Origin: Paenibacillus sp.
GTDB lineage: Bacteria; Bacillota; Bacilli; Paenibacillales; YIM-B00363
NCBI GenBank assembly: GCA_031181325.1
Contig: JAPSKX010000016.1
Span: forward strand, 1-46,821
Direction of reading: 5' to 3'
DNA: 46,821 nucleotides
Part shown: positions 39,914 to 46,821 of the stretch, in pieces
How positions within the stretch are numbered: the stretch's first letter is position 1
Layout of the letters: the number at the start of each line of letters is the position of its first letter
The notes under the pieces: model-generated
The model's input: the letters and a program-made list of their open reading frames with translations, nothing else
Databases searched by the model: none
Told to the model about the DNA's origin: nothing
Made by a program: the position numbers and the translations under genes

Positions 39914-39940
39914 GCGATGTTTGCAGTAAATGCTTCGAAA

Positions 39941-39973
39941 AAGCTCGAGCGCTTCGGCGCTCGGGCTTTTTTT
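39941..39973 (+). terminator. Terminator of the guanylate kinase-like gene
   Basis: AAGCTCGAGCGC-TTCG-GCGCTCGGGCTT forms a 12-bp stem (one G-T pair) with a stable TTCG loop, ending in seven Ts. Confidence 0.9.
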
Positions 39974-40128
39974 CTTTCGCGCGGCGCGGGAAGTTTCCTT
40001 ATTCGCGGGCCGAACGGTCCGAAACGGCTTATTCGAATGAAAAAAGTAGTTTGATGTTCGCTATTACAAGCGTGCTGCGGCGGAAAGCAGAGCCGTCGGT
40101 TCCTGCGATAAAACCGCAACGGGTATTA

Positions 40129-40145
40129 TGTTATATATAATATCA
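40129..40145 (+). promoter_or_regulatory. Upstream TnrA/GlnR-like box of the urea operon
   Basis: TGTTATATATAATATCA matches TGTNA-N7-TNACA at 9 of 10 defined positions. Its centre is 84 bp, eight helical turns, upstream of the perfect box at 40213. Confidence 0.55.
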
Positions 40146-40212
40146 TAAAAAAAAGGATTTCACCACTTAATGTCATATTCGTGTAATATAAATAAAAATA
40201 ATCCTAATTCAG

Positions 40213-40229
40213 TGTCAATTATATTGACA
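40213..40229 (+). promoter_or_regulatory. TnrA/GlnR box over the -35 of the urea operon
   Basis: TGTCAATTATATTGACA fits the TnrA/GlnR consensus TGTNA-N7-TNACA at every defined position and is a perfect 7-3-7 palindrome. Its right half is the TTGACA -35 hexamer. Placement over the -35 suggests repression when nitrogen is plentiful, as for GlnR. Confidence 0.8.
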
Positions 40230-40252
40230 TCATATTTTCCTGCTTCTATAAT
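40224..40252 (+). promoter_or_regulatory. Consensus sigma-A promoter of the urea operon
   Basis: TTGACA (40224-40229) and TATAAT (40247-40252) are exactly 17 nt apart, a perfect consensus promoter in an AT-rich stretch (40120-40250). It should start near 40259, leaving a ~62-nt leader with a possible CGAACG/CGTTCG hairpin. Bases 39974-40128 hold nothing else I can identify. Confidence 0.85.
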
Positions 40253-40320
40253 CTGGATATCGAACGGTTCGCTACACACAGAGAAGCATCGTTCGGAAAC
40301 CATTGGGGAGTGGTGCGGGG

Positions 40321-41574
40321 ATGAAGAGAAGGTTGTCTATGTTGTTGTCGGGTATTGTAACTGCGTCCGTGGCGTTGACGGCATGCTCGACGCCGGGGGC
40401 TTCGACGACGACGGAGAGCGACGCCGGGGGGACGACATCGACCGAGGCGGGGGAGACGATCAAGGTAGGCATCTTGCACAGTCTGAGCGGGACGATGGCC
40501 ATCAGCGAAGTGTCGGTGCACGATGCCGAGCTGCTGGCGATCAAAGAAATCAACGAGAAGGGCGGCGTGTTAGGGAAACAAATCGAACCGGTCATCGAGG
40601 ACGGCGCATCCGACTGGCCGACGTTCGCCGAGAAGGCGCGGAAGCTGATTTCGAGCGACAAGGTGGCGACGGTGTTCGGCGGCTGGACGTCGGCGAGCCG
40701 CAAGGCGATGCTGCCGGTGTTCGAGGAGTTGAACGGCTTGCTCTGGTACCCGGTGCAATACGAGGGGCTCGAGAGCTCGCCGAACATTATGTATACGGGA
40801 GCGACGACGAACCAGCAGATCGTGCCGTCGGTCACGTGGCTGCTAGAGAATCGAGGGAAGTCGTTCTTCCTGCTGGGTTCGGACTACGTGTTCCCGAGAA
40901 CGGCGAACAAAATCATCAAGGCGCAGCTCGAGGCCGAGGGCGGTACGCTCGTCGGCGAAGAGTATACTCCGCTCGGGCACACGGACTACTCCACGGTGAT
41001 CAGCAAGATCCAAGCGGCGAAGCCGGACATCGTGTACAACACGCTGAACGGCGACAGCAACGTGGCGTTCTTCAAGCAATTGAAGGATGCGGGCATCGGC
41101 GCGGACGATATGACGACGCTGTCGGTGTCGGTCGCGGAGGAGGAAGTGCGCGGCATCGGTCCCGATGTGCTGGAAGGGCATCTGACGGCATGGAACTACT
41201 ACCAGACGACGGAGACGGAAGCGAACAAGGCGTTCGTCGAGGCGTACAAGGCGGCGTACGGCGCCGATCGCGTGACGAGCGATCCGGCCGAAGCGGGCTA
41301 CATCGCGGTATACCTGTGGGCGGCGGCGGTCGAGAAGGCCGGCACGACGGACGTCGATAAGGTGAAGGAAGCGGCGGCGGGGCTGACATTCGAAGCGCCG
41401 GAAGGCCTTGTAACGATCGACGGCGAGACGCAGCACATTCATAAGCCGGTCCGCATCGGCGAGGTGCAGGCGGACGGCATGATCAAGGAAATCTACAGCA
41501 CGCCGGAGCCGGTGAAGCCGGACCCGTACCTGAAGGGCTACGAATGGGCGGAGGGCCTCGCCGACAGCGAATAA
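40321..41574 (+). CDS. urtA: Urea ABC transporter substrate-binding lipoprotein
   Basis: Binds urea outside the cell and hands it to the UrtBC channel. It has 417 residues. The lipoprotein signal is [22 protein letters not shown] with the lipobox LTAC, followed by a Ser/Thr-rich linker. The mature part has the UrtA core: [60 protein letters not shown] (the urea-family signature) and [19 protein letters not shown] 40321 follows GGGGAG; a TTG at 40303 would extend it without a site. It is the first gene of urtABCDE-ureABC. Confidence 0.95.
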   Translation: MKRRLSMLLSGIVTASVALTACSTPGASTTTESDAGGTTSTEAGETIKVGILHSLSGTMAISEVSVHDAELLAIKEINEKGGVLGKQIEPVIEDGASDWPTFAEKARKLISSDKVATVFGGWTSASRKAMLPVFEELNGLLWYPVQYEGLESSPNIMYTGATTNQQIVPSVTWLLENRGKSFFLLGSDYVFPRTANKIIKAQLEAEGGTLVGEEYTPLGHTDYSTVISKIQAAKPDIVYNTLNGDSNVAFFKQLKDAGIGADDMTTLSVSVAEEEVRGIGPDVLEGHLTAWNYYQTTETEANKAFVEAYKAAYGADRVTSDPAEAGYIAVYLWAAAVEKAGTTDVDKVKEAAAGLTFEAPEGLVTIDGETQHIHKPVRIGEVQADGMIKEIYSTPEPVKPDPYLKGYEWAEGLADSE

Positions 41575-41677
41575 TCGAGGCCGGGGAAGGATCGGACGCA
41601 CGACGGCTTACGAGGCAGGATGGCGGGCGGCGGACCTTCGCCGCCCTTCTTGTCCCCCCAAGGAAGGGATGTGACAT

Positions 41678-42589
41678 ATGGAAGTATGGTTGCTTCAGCT
41701 GTTTAACGGCATCAGCGTCAGTTCGATTCTGCTGCTCGTCGCGCTCGGCCTCGCCGTCACCTTCGGGCTCATGAACGTCATTAACATGGCGCACGGCGAG
41801 CTGATCATGATCGGCGCGTATACGGCGTACGTCGTGCAAAACTTGTTCTTCGCTTACGCGCCGAAGGCGCATTTCGACTGGTATTTCGTCCTGGCGCTGC
41901 CGCTGTCGTTCGCGGCCGCGGCGTTCGTCGGCTGGCTGATGGAGATCGGGCTGATCCGGTTTCTGTACGGACGGCCGCTCGACAGCCTGCTCGCGACATG
42001 GGGCGTCGGCATGATGCTGCAGCAGGCGGCGCGCAGCGTGTTCGGCGCCCCGAACGTGGCGGTGACGAGCCCGGCCTGGCTGAACGGCGGGCTCGACATC
42101 GGCGGCGGCCTCGTCCTTACGTATAAGCGATTGTTCATTATCGCGCTCGTCCTCGCGGTGCTGGCGGCGATGTACTTCTACATCTACCGATCCCGCGCCG
42201 GCCGCAATATGCGGGCCGTCATGCAAAATCGCGACATGGCCGCCTGTCTCGGCGTCTCGACGCGCCGCGTCGACAGCGCGAGCTTCGCGATCGGGGCCGG
42301 CATCGCCGGCGTCGCCGGCTGCGCGCTGTCGCTGCTCGGGCCGATCGGACCGTCGCTCGGTACGTATTACGTCGTCGACGCGTTCATGGTCGTCGTGCTC
42401 GGCGGCGTCGGCAAGCTGATCGGCACCGTCGTCGGCGCGGCGGGGATCGGCATCGCAAGCACGCTGTTCGAAGCATGGACGTCGGCGTCGCTCGGCAAGG
42501 TGCTCGTGTTCGCGCTCGTCGTCGCGTTCCTGCAGTGGCGTCCGCGCGGCTTCGTCGCGATGAAGACGCGGGCGCTCGACGGTCAATAG
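41678..42589 (+). CDS. urtB: Urea ABC transporter permease UrtB
   Basis: Inner-membrane permease of the branched-chain amino acid (LivH) type, 303 residues. [20 protein letters not shown] then [20 protein letters not shown] is the family opening. [20 protein letters not shown] is the ATPase-contact loop. [20 protein letters not shown] is the conserved late helix pair. It pairs with UrtC. The ATG follows GGAAGGGATGTG. The 103-bp gap after urtA holds no clear hairpin. Confidence 0.94.
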   Translation: MEVWLLQLFNGISVSSILLLVALGLAVTFGLMNVINMAHGELIMIGAYTAYVVQNLFFAYAPKAHFDWYFVLALPLSFAAAAFVGWLMEIGLIRFLYGRPLDSLLATWGVGMMLQQAARSVFGAPNVAVTSPAWLNGGLDIGGGLVLTYKRLFIIALVLAVLAAMYFYIYRSRAGRNMRAVMQNRDMAACLGVSTRRVDSASFAIGAGIAGVAGCALSLLGPIGPSLGTYYVVDAFMVVVLGGVGKLIGTVVGAAGIGIASTLFEAWTSASLGKVLVFALVVAFLQWRPRGFVAMKTRALDGQ

Positions 42590-42601
42590 GGGGGATGACG
42601 C

Positions 42602-43726
42602 ATGGGTAGTCGCAAAGGAACTGTGCTTGGGCGAGCATTGCCGAAGCCGTGGCTGCTCGCGGCGTACGGCATAGCCGTCGTCCTGCTCCTCGTCGCCCCG
42701 ATGTTTCTGTCGGATTTCCGGCTGAACCTGCTGTCCAAGTTTTTGGCGTTCGCGATACTGGCGCTCGGCTTGGACCTGCTGTGGGGATATACGGGAATTC
42801 TGAGTTTGGGGCAAGGGGTGTTCTTCGGACTTGGGGCTTATAGCATGGCGATGTACTTGAAGCTGGAGGCGACGGGCGGCAAGCTGCCCGACTTCATGAG
42901 CTGGAGCGGGCTCGAGAAGCTGCCGGCGTTCTGGGTGCCGTTCGGCAGCTTCCCCTTCGCGCTGGCCGCGGCGATCCTGCTGCCGGCGCTGCTCGCCTTC
43001 GCGCTTGGCTGGTTTACGTTCCGCAACCGCGTGCGCGGCGTGTACTTCACGATCCTGACGCAGGCGCTCGTCATCATCGCGGTGACGCTGTTCGTCGGGC
43101 AGCAGGGCTTCACGGGCGGCACGAACGGCATCACGTCGTTCAAGACGGCGCTCGGCTTCTCGCTAAGCGATCCGAACGTGAAGACGGCGTTGTACTATAT
43201 TACCGCCGCGGCGCTGGTCGGCTGCTTCGCGCTCTGCCGCTGGCTCGTCGGAACGCGCCTCGCGCGCGTGCTCGAGGCGATCCGCGACGGGGAGAATCGC
43301 GTCCGCTTCTTCGGCTACGACCCGGCGCTGTTCCAGTCGTTCGCCTTCGCGCTGTCCGGCGCGTTCGCGGGTCTCGCCGGCGTGCTGTTCGTGTTCCACG
43401 TCGGCATAATTTCCCCGTCGATGATGGGCATCGTGCCGTCGATCGAGATGGTGCTCTGGGTGGCCGCCGGCGGCCGGGGTACGCTCGTCGGCGCGGTCGT
43501 CGGGACGCTGGGGCTGAATTGGTCCAAGAGTCTGATCAGCGAAGCGTATCCGGACATGTGGCTCATTTTCCTAGGGGCGTTGTTCATTATTGTCGTCGTG
43601 TTTCTGCCGCGGGGGCTCGTCGGGCTGTTCGGCTCGACGGTCGACTTCATACGGAGGAGGAAGCGCCATGACATTGACGGAGTCACGTATCGTGCTGTCG
43701 TGCCGGAAAGTAAGCGTCAGCTTTGA
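42602..43726 (+). CDS. urtC: Urea ABC transporter permease UrtC
   Basis: Second permease, LivM type, 374 residues. [20 protein letters not shown] and [20 protein letters not shown] are signature helices. [20 protein letters not shown] is the ATPase-contact loop, and [20 protein letters not shown] the conserved late segment. It starts 12 bp after urtB with GGGGGGATG upstream. Its 3' end overlaps urtD by 59 bp, an unusually long overlap that suggests coupled translation. Confidence 0.94.
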   Translation: MGSRKGTVLGRALPKPWLLAAYGIAVVLLLVAPMFLSDFRLNLLSKFLAFAILALGLDLLWGYTGILSLGQGVFFGLGAYSMAMYLKLEATGGKLPDFMSWSGLEKLPAFWVPFGSFPFALAAAILLPALLAFALGWFTFRNRVRGVYFTILTQALVIIAVTLFVGQQGFTGGTNGITSFKTALGFSLSDPNVKTALYYITAAALVGCFALCRWLVGTRLARVLEAIRDGENRVRFFGYDPALFQSFAFALSGAFAGLAGVLFVFHVGIISPSMMGIVPSIEMVLWVAAGGRGTLVGAVVGTLGLNWSKSLISEAYPDMWLIFLGALFIIVVVFLPRGLVGLFGSTVDFIRRRKRHDIDGVTYRAVVPESKRQL

Positions 43727-44447
43727 CGGATTTTACGCGCTGAAGGAGATGGACTTCTCGCTGGCGCACGGGGAGCTCCGCTTCCTCATCGGGCCGAACG
43801 GGGCCGGGAAGACGACGATGTTAGACGCGATCTGCGGCAAGGTGAAGCCGAGGAGCGGCAGCGTGCTGTTCCATTCGGGCCGTTCGGGCGACGAGGCGGT
43901 CGACCTGACGCGGATGAAGGAGCACGGCATCGCCGCATGCGGCATCGGGCGGAAGTTCCAGGCGCCGTCCGTCTTCTCCGCGCTTACGGTATGGGAGAAC
44001 ATGGAGATCGCGCTCAAGCAGAAGCGGGACGTGGTCTCGCTCTTGTTCGCGAAGCTGACGGGGGTACAGCGGAGCGCGATCGAAGAGGCGCTGGCGATGG
44101 TCGGGCTCGCGTTCAAGGCGGATCGGAAGGCGGGAGCGCTGTCGCACGGCGAGAAGCAGTGGCTCGAGATCGGCATGATTTTGCTGGCCGACCCTCAGGT
44201 GCTGCTGCTCGACGAGCCGGTGGCGGGCATGACGGACGAAGAGACGGAGAAGACCGGTCTTTTGTTGCAGGAAATCATCAAGAACCGCAGCGTCGTCGTC
44301 GTCGAACACGATATGGATTTCGTGAGGCAATTTTCGTCGAAGGTGACGGTCATGCACGAGGGGACGCTGCTCACGGAAGGCACGATGGCCGAGGTGCAGC
44401 GGAACGAGCGCGTCGCGGAAGTGTATTTAGGGAAGATGGCGGGGTGA
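43668..44447 (+). CDS. urtD: Urea ABC transporter ATPase UrtD
   Basis: First ATPase, LivG type, 259 residues. Walker [10 protein letters not shown], the ABC signature [15 protein letters not shown] (LSHGE is typical of UrtD), Walker [16 protein letters not shown] and the H-loop [13 protein letters not shown] are all intact. The ATG follows GGAGGAGGAAGCGCC inside urtC; the frame is open further upstream, but without homology. It forms the ATPase pair with UrtE. Confidence 0.95.
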   Translation: MTLTESRIVLSCRKVSVSFDGFYALKEMDFSLAHGELRFLIGPNGAGKTTMLDAICGKVKPRSGSVLFHSGRSGDEAVDLTRMKEHGIAACGIGRKFQAPSVFSALTVWENMEIALKQKRDVVSLLFAKLTGVQRSAIEEALAMVGLAFKADRKAGALSHGEKQWLEIGMILLADPQVLLLDEPVAGMTDEETEKTGLLLQEIIKNRSVVVVEHDMDFVRQFSSKVTVMHEGTLLTEGTMAEVQRNERVAEVYLGKMAG

Positions 44448-44451
44448 ACGG

Positions 44452-45150
44452 ATGCTGACGGTGAGCGGCTTGGAGTCGGGGTACGGAGAGAGCATGGTCG
44501 TGCGCGACGTCGGCTTCGCGTTGTCGCCCGGCCGCGTCACTTGCTTAATGGGAAGGAACGGGGTCGGGAAAACGACGCTATTAAAGACGCTGATGGGCGT
44601 CATCCGGGCGAAGCGAGGCTCCGTCCGGTGGAACGGCGGAGAGCTGCTCGGGGAGCCGCCGTCCCGGCGCGCTCGGAGCGGGATCGGCTACGTGCCGCAG
44701 GGACGAGAGATTTTCCCGCAGCTGACCGTGGAGGAGAACGTGCTGCTCGGCCTCGAGGCGAATCCGCGGCGGGCGCTGCGCGCCGGGGCGCCGGCGGCCG
44801 TGTACGAGCGGTTCCCGGCGCTGTACGAGATGCGGTCGCGGCGCGGCGGGGATTTGAGCGGGGGCCAGCAGCAGCAGCTCGCGTTCGCGCGGGCGCTCGT
44901 CTCGGAGCCGAAGCTGCTGCTGTTAGACGAGCCGACGGAGGGCATCCAGCCGAACATCGTGCAGGACATCGCCCGGCTCATCGGCGAGCTGCGCGGCGAA
45001 GGACTCGCCGTGCTGCTCGTCGAGCAGAGCGTCGCGTTCGCCCGCGGGGCGGCCGACGACTTCCTCGTGCTCGACAAGGGCACGATCGTCGCGCAGGGCG
45101 AGATCGGCGGCTTGGACGAGAGCATCATTCATCGACACTTGACGGTGTAG
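44452..45150 (+). CDS. urtE: Urea ABC transporter ATPase UrtE
   Basis: Second ATPase, LivF type, 232 residues. Walker A GRNGVGKTT, signature LSGGQQQQLAFARAL, Walker B LLLLDEPTEGIQPNIVQDI and the H-loop position as VEQSVAFARG are present; Gln in VLLVEQS replaces the usual His, as is normal for LivF/UrtE proteins. It follows urtD by 4 bp and precedes ureA by 12 bp. Confidence 0.95.
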   Translation: MLTVSGLESGYGESMVVRDVGFALSPGRVTCLMGRNGVGKTTLLKTLMGVIRAKRGSVRWNGGELLGEPPSRRARSGIGYVPQGREIFPQLTVEENVLLGLEANPRRALRAGAPAAVYERFPALYEMRSRRGGDLSGGQQQQLAFARALVSEPKLLLLDEPTEGIQPNIVQDIARLIGELRGEGLAVLLVEQSVAFARGAADDFLVLDKGTIVAQGEIGGLDESIIHRHLTV

Positions 45151-45162
45151 GAGGCGGGCGGC

Positions 45163-45465
45163 ATGCATTTAACGGAGAGGGAGAAGGAGAAGCTGCTCGT
45201 GACGATGGCCGCGGACGTCGCGAGACGCCGGCTGGCGCGCGGCGTGAAGCTGAACGTGCCCGAGGCGACGGCGCTCATTACGTCGGAGCTGCTGGAGGGC
45301 GCGCGCGACGGGCTTAGCGTCGCGCAGCTTATGCAGATGGGCGCGAAGGTGCTGACGCGCGAGCAGGTGATGGAGGGCGTGCCGGACATCGTGCACGAGG
45401 TGCAGGTCGAGGCGACGTTCCCGGACGGGACGAAGCTCGTGACGGTGCACGACCCGATTCGATAA
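45163..45465 (+). CDS. ureA: Urease subunit gamma
   Basis: Small structural subunit of urease, 100 residues, the standard length. [20 protein letters not shown] is the typical opening, followed by [20 protein letters not shown] and the C-terminal [20 protein letters not shown]. Together with UreB and UreC it forms the (alpha-beta-gamma)3 urease. The ATG follows AGGAGGCGGGCGGC. It continues the urea transport operon, so uptake and hydrolysis are co-expressed. Confidence 0.97.
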   Translation: MHLTEREKEKLLVTMAADVARRRLARGVKLNVPEATALITSELLEGARDGLSVAQLMQMGAKVLTREQVMEGVPDIVHEVQVEATFPDGTKLVTVHDPIR

Positions 45466-45502
45466 GAGGGACCGATCATTCGGAAGAAGAGGAGGCGGGA
45501 GT

Positions 45503-45877
45503 ATGCTGGTGCCCGGTGAAATTCGCGCGGCGGCGGGCGACATCGAGCTCGCCGCCGGCAGGAGGCAGGCGGTCGTCAAGGTGGTCAACACGGGAGACCG
45601 ACCGGTGCAGGTCGGCTCGCATGCGCATTTCTTCGAGGTGAACCGCGAGCTCTTGTTCGACCGGCTGCAGGCGTACGGCATGCGGCTGCATATTCCGTCC
45701 GGCACGGCGGTGCGGTTCGAGCCGGGTGAGGAGATGCCGGTGACGCTCGTCGCCATCGGCGGCGCCCGGCTTGCCTTCGGCATGAGCGGTCTTACGGCCG
45801 GACCGGCGATCGCCGGCGCGCCGCTGCCGGCAGAGGTGAAGGCGAGGCTCGAGGCGTGGGAGGGGAGCGGACCGTGA
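45503..45877 (+). CDS. ureB: Urease subunit beta
   Basis: Beta subunit of urease, 124 residues. [20 protein letters not shown], then [20 protein letters not shown] is the signature region; the family residues [21 protein letters not shown] follow in near-standard form. The C-terminal ~20 residues are more variable. The ATG follows GAGGAGGCGGGAG. Its stop codon overlaps the GTG start of ureC (GTGA). Confidence 0.96.
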   Translation: MLVPGEIRAAAGDIELAAGRRQAVVKVVNTGDRPVQVGSHAHFFEVNRELLFDRLQAYGMRLHIPSGTAVRFEPGEEMPVTLVAIGGARLAFGMSGLTAGPAIAGAPLPAEVKARLEAWEGSGP

Positions 45878-46821
45878 CGAAGATGAGCCGCGCCGCCTAT
45901 GCGAACATGTTCGGGCCGACGACGGGCGACGCCGTCCGTCTGGCCGACACGGACCTGTGGGCGGTCATCGAGAAAGACTTCACCGTATATGGCGACGAAA
46001 TCAAATTCGGCGGCGGCAAGACGATCCGCGACGGGATGGGGCAATCGTCCCGCGCGACGCGGGAGCGCGACGGCGTGCTCGATACCGTTATTACGAACGC
46101 GACGATCATCGACCATTGGGGCATCGTGAAGGGGGACATCGGCCTTCGCGACGGTCGCATCGTCGCGGTCGGCAAGGCGGGCAACCCCGATATGATGGAC
46201 GGGGTCGACCCGCGGCTGATCGTCGGGGCTTCCACCGAGGTGATCGCCGGGGAGGGCAAGATCGTCACCGCGGGCGGCGTCGACAGCCATATTCATTTCG
46301 TCTGCCCGCAGCAGATCGACGAGGCGCTCGCTTCGGGCGTTACGACGATGCTCGGCGGCGGCACGGGACCGGCGACGGGCACGAACGCGACGACGGTGAC
46401 GCCGGGGAAGTGGCATCTGCATCGCATGCTGGAAGCGGCGGAGGCGTTTCCGATGAACTTGGGGTTCCTTGGAAAAGGAAACGCCTCCTTCGAAGAGCCG
46501 CTCCGCGAGCAGATCGAAGCCGGAGCGATCGGGCTGAAGCTGCACGAGGATTGGGGCACGACGCCGGCGGCGATCGACGCGTGCCTGCGCGTAGCCGACA
46601 TGTACGACGTGCAAGTGGCGATTCATACCGACACGCTGAACGAATCCGGCTTCGTGGAGGACACGATCGCCGCGATCGCCGGACGGACGATCCATACGTA
46701 CCATACGGAAGGCGCGGGCGGCGGCCACGCGCCGGACATCATCAAGGTCGCGTCGCTGCCGAACGTACTTCCGTCGTCCACGAATCCGACGCGGCCGTTC
46801 ACGGTGAACACGATCGAAGAG
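45874..46821 (+). CDS. ureC: Urease subunit alpha (3' partial)
   Basis: Catalytic subunit of urease, hydrolysing urea to ammonia and carbamate at a di-nickel site. 316 of about 570 residues are visible before the window ends. The start [20 protein letters not shown] after GTG-ACG-AAG is typical. Nickel ligands His139 and His141 lie in [11 protein letters not shown], and the Lys that becomes carbamylated is Lys222 in GLKLHEDWG. Further site residues are in [17 protein letters not shown] and the [16 protein letters not shown] stretch. GTG 45874 overlaps the ureB stop. The rest of ureC and the accessory genes ureDEFG would lie beyond the window. Confidence 0.97.
   Translation, partial: MTKMSRAAYANMFGPTTGDAVRLADTDLWAVIEKDFTVYGDEIKFGGGKTIRDGMGQSSRATRERDGVLDTVITNATIIDHWGIVKGDIGLRDGRIVAVGKAGNPDMMDGVDPRLIVGASTEVIAGEGKIVTAGGVDSHIHFVCPQQIDEALASGVTTMLGGGTGPATGTNATTVTPGKWHLHRMLEAAEAFPMNLGFLGKGNASFEEPLREQIEAGAIGLKLHEDWGTTPAAIDACLRVADMYDVQVAIHTDTLNESGFVEDTIAAIAGRTIHTYHTEGAGGGHAPDIIKVASLPNVLPSSTNPTRPFTVNTIEE

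Noticed and set aside
40253..40320. Riboswitch in the urtA leader
   Set aside because: Only a 6-bp CGAACG/CGTTCG hairpin with a large loop is visible; no guanidine, glutamine or other known riboswitch core was recognised in 68 nt.
1..46821. CRISPR array, tRNA, rRNA, prophage or integrated element
   Set aside because: No regularly spaced repeats, cloverleaf or rRNA segments, integrase, intact transposase or attachment-site duplication could be seen; the accessory patches are small and lack mobility genes.

Overview
The window looks like chromosomal DNA of a high-GC, endospore-forming member of the Bacillota, most likely Paenibacillaceae (Paenibacillus or a close relative). The grounds are strong AGGAGG-type ribosome binding sites, frequent GTG/TTG starts, sigma-A promoters with TTGACA/TATAAT boxes, an LplABC-type sugar transporter without its own ATPase, a CotF-type spore coat protein, a YheC/D ATP-grasp protein, a YolD-like protein, and Bacillus-type NamA and urease. 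I saw no rRNA, tRNA, CRISPR array, intact insertion sequence or prophage.

Layout. 1-3420: end of a carbohydrate ABC importer (binding protein and two permeases). 3437-8732: a divergent flavodoxin-fold oxidoreductase/AraC pair, a TetR regulator with a drug-type ABC exporter, and an EamA transporter. 8811-17559: sugar metabolism and signalling (a broken AraC fragment, an (alpha/alpha)6-barrel glycosidase, a GH43 protein, a VOC protein, UspA, the NamA ene-reductase, a membrane diguanylate cyclase and an FGGY sugar kinase). 17560-20350: a small accessory patch with short repeats, a truncated ORF, ThpR, a PhoP-box-like promoter driving a possible terminated small RNA, an ECF sigma factor, and two divergent XRE regulators with visible operators and a 36-residue membrane peptide. 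20421-24424: an HNH nuclease, a TPR protein, small membrane peptides, a DUF86 protein, and selD-mnmH for selenouridine in tRNA. 24521-32014: a NAGPA-type protein, a LytTR-GGDEF-EAL protein, glutamate racemase, an M14 peptidase, DUF1232, a cysteine-poor HesB-like protein, an ATP-grasp protein and an O-methyltransferase. 32179-39913: a 106-bp palindromic element, an IS1595-type zinc-ribbon protein without a transposase catalytic domain, an MFS exporter, CotF, YolD-like, CapA, a FAH-family protein, GAF-HD-GYP and a guanylate-kinase-like protein. 40129-46821: the urea uptake and urease locus urtABCDE-ureABC, with ureC running off the end.

How the parts work together. The urea locus is the clearest functional unit: UrtA-E import urea and UreABC split it to ammonia. 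Its promoter is a perfect TTGACA-17-TATAAT whose -35 box lies inside a perfect TnrA/GlnR box. A second near-perfect box lies 84 bp upstream. Three proteins concern cyclic di-GMP: one synthase, one synthase/phosphodiesterase with a DNA-binding-type LytTR domain, and one HD-GYP phosphodiesterase. selD and mnmH form a minimal selenium pathway that needs no selenocysteine machinery.

The signals most worth following are the PhoP-box/short terminated transcript at 18775-18900, the paired GlnR boxes, the divergent XRE switch, the palindromic element at 32179-32284, and the transposase-derived zinc-ribbon gene next to it. All family assignments are from reading the sequence; no database search was run.
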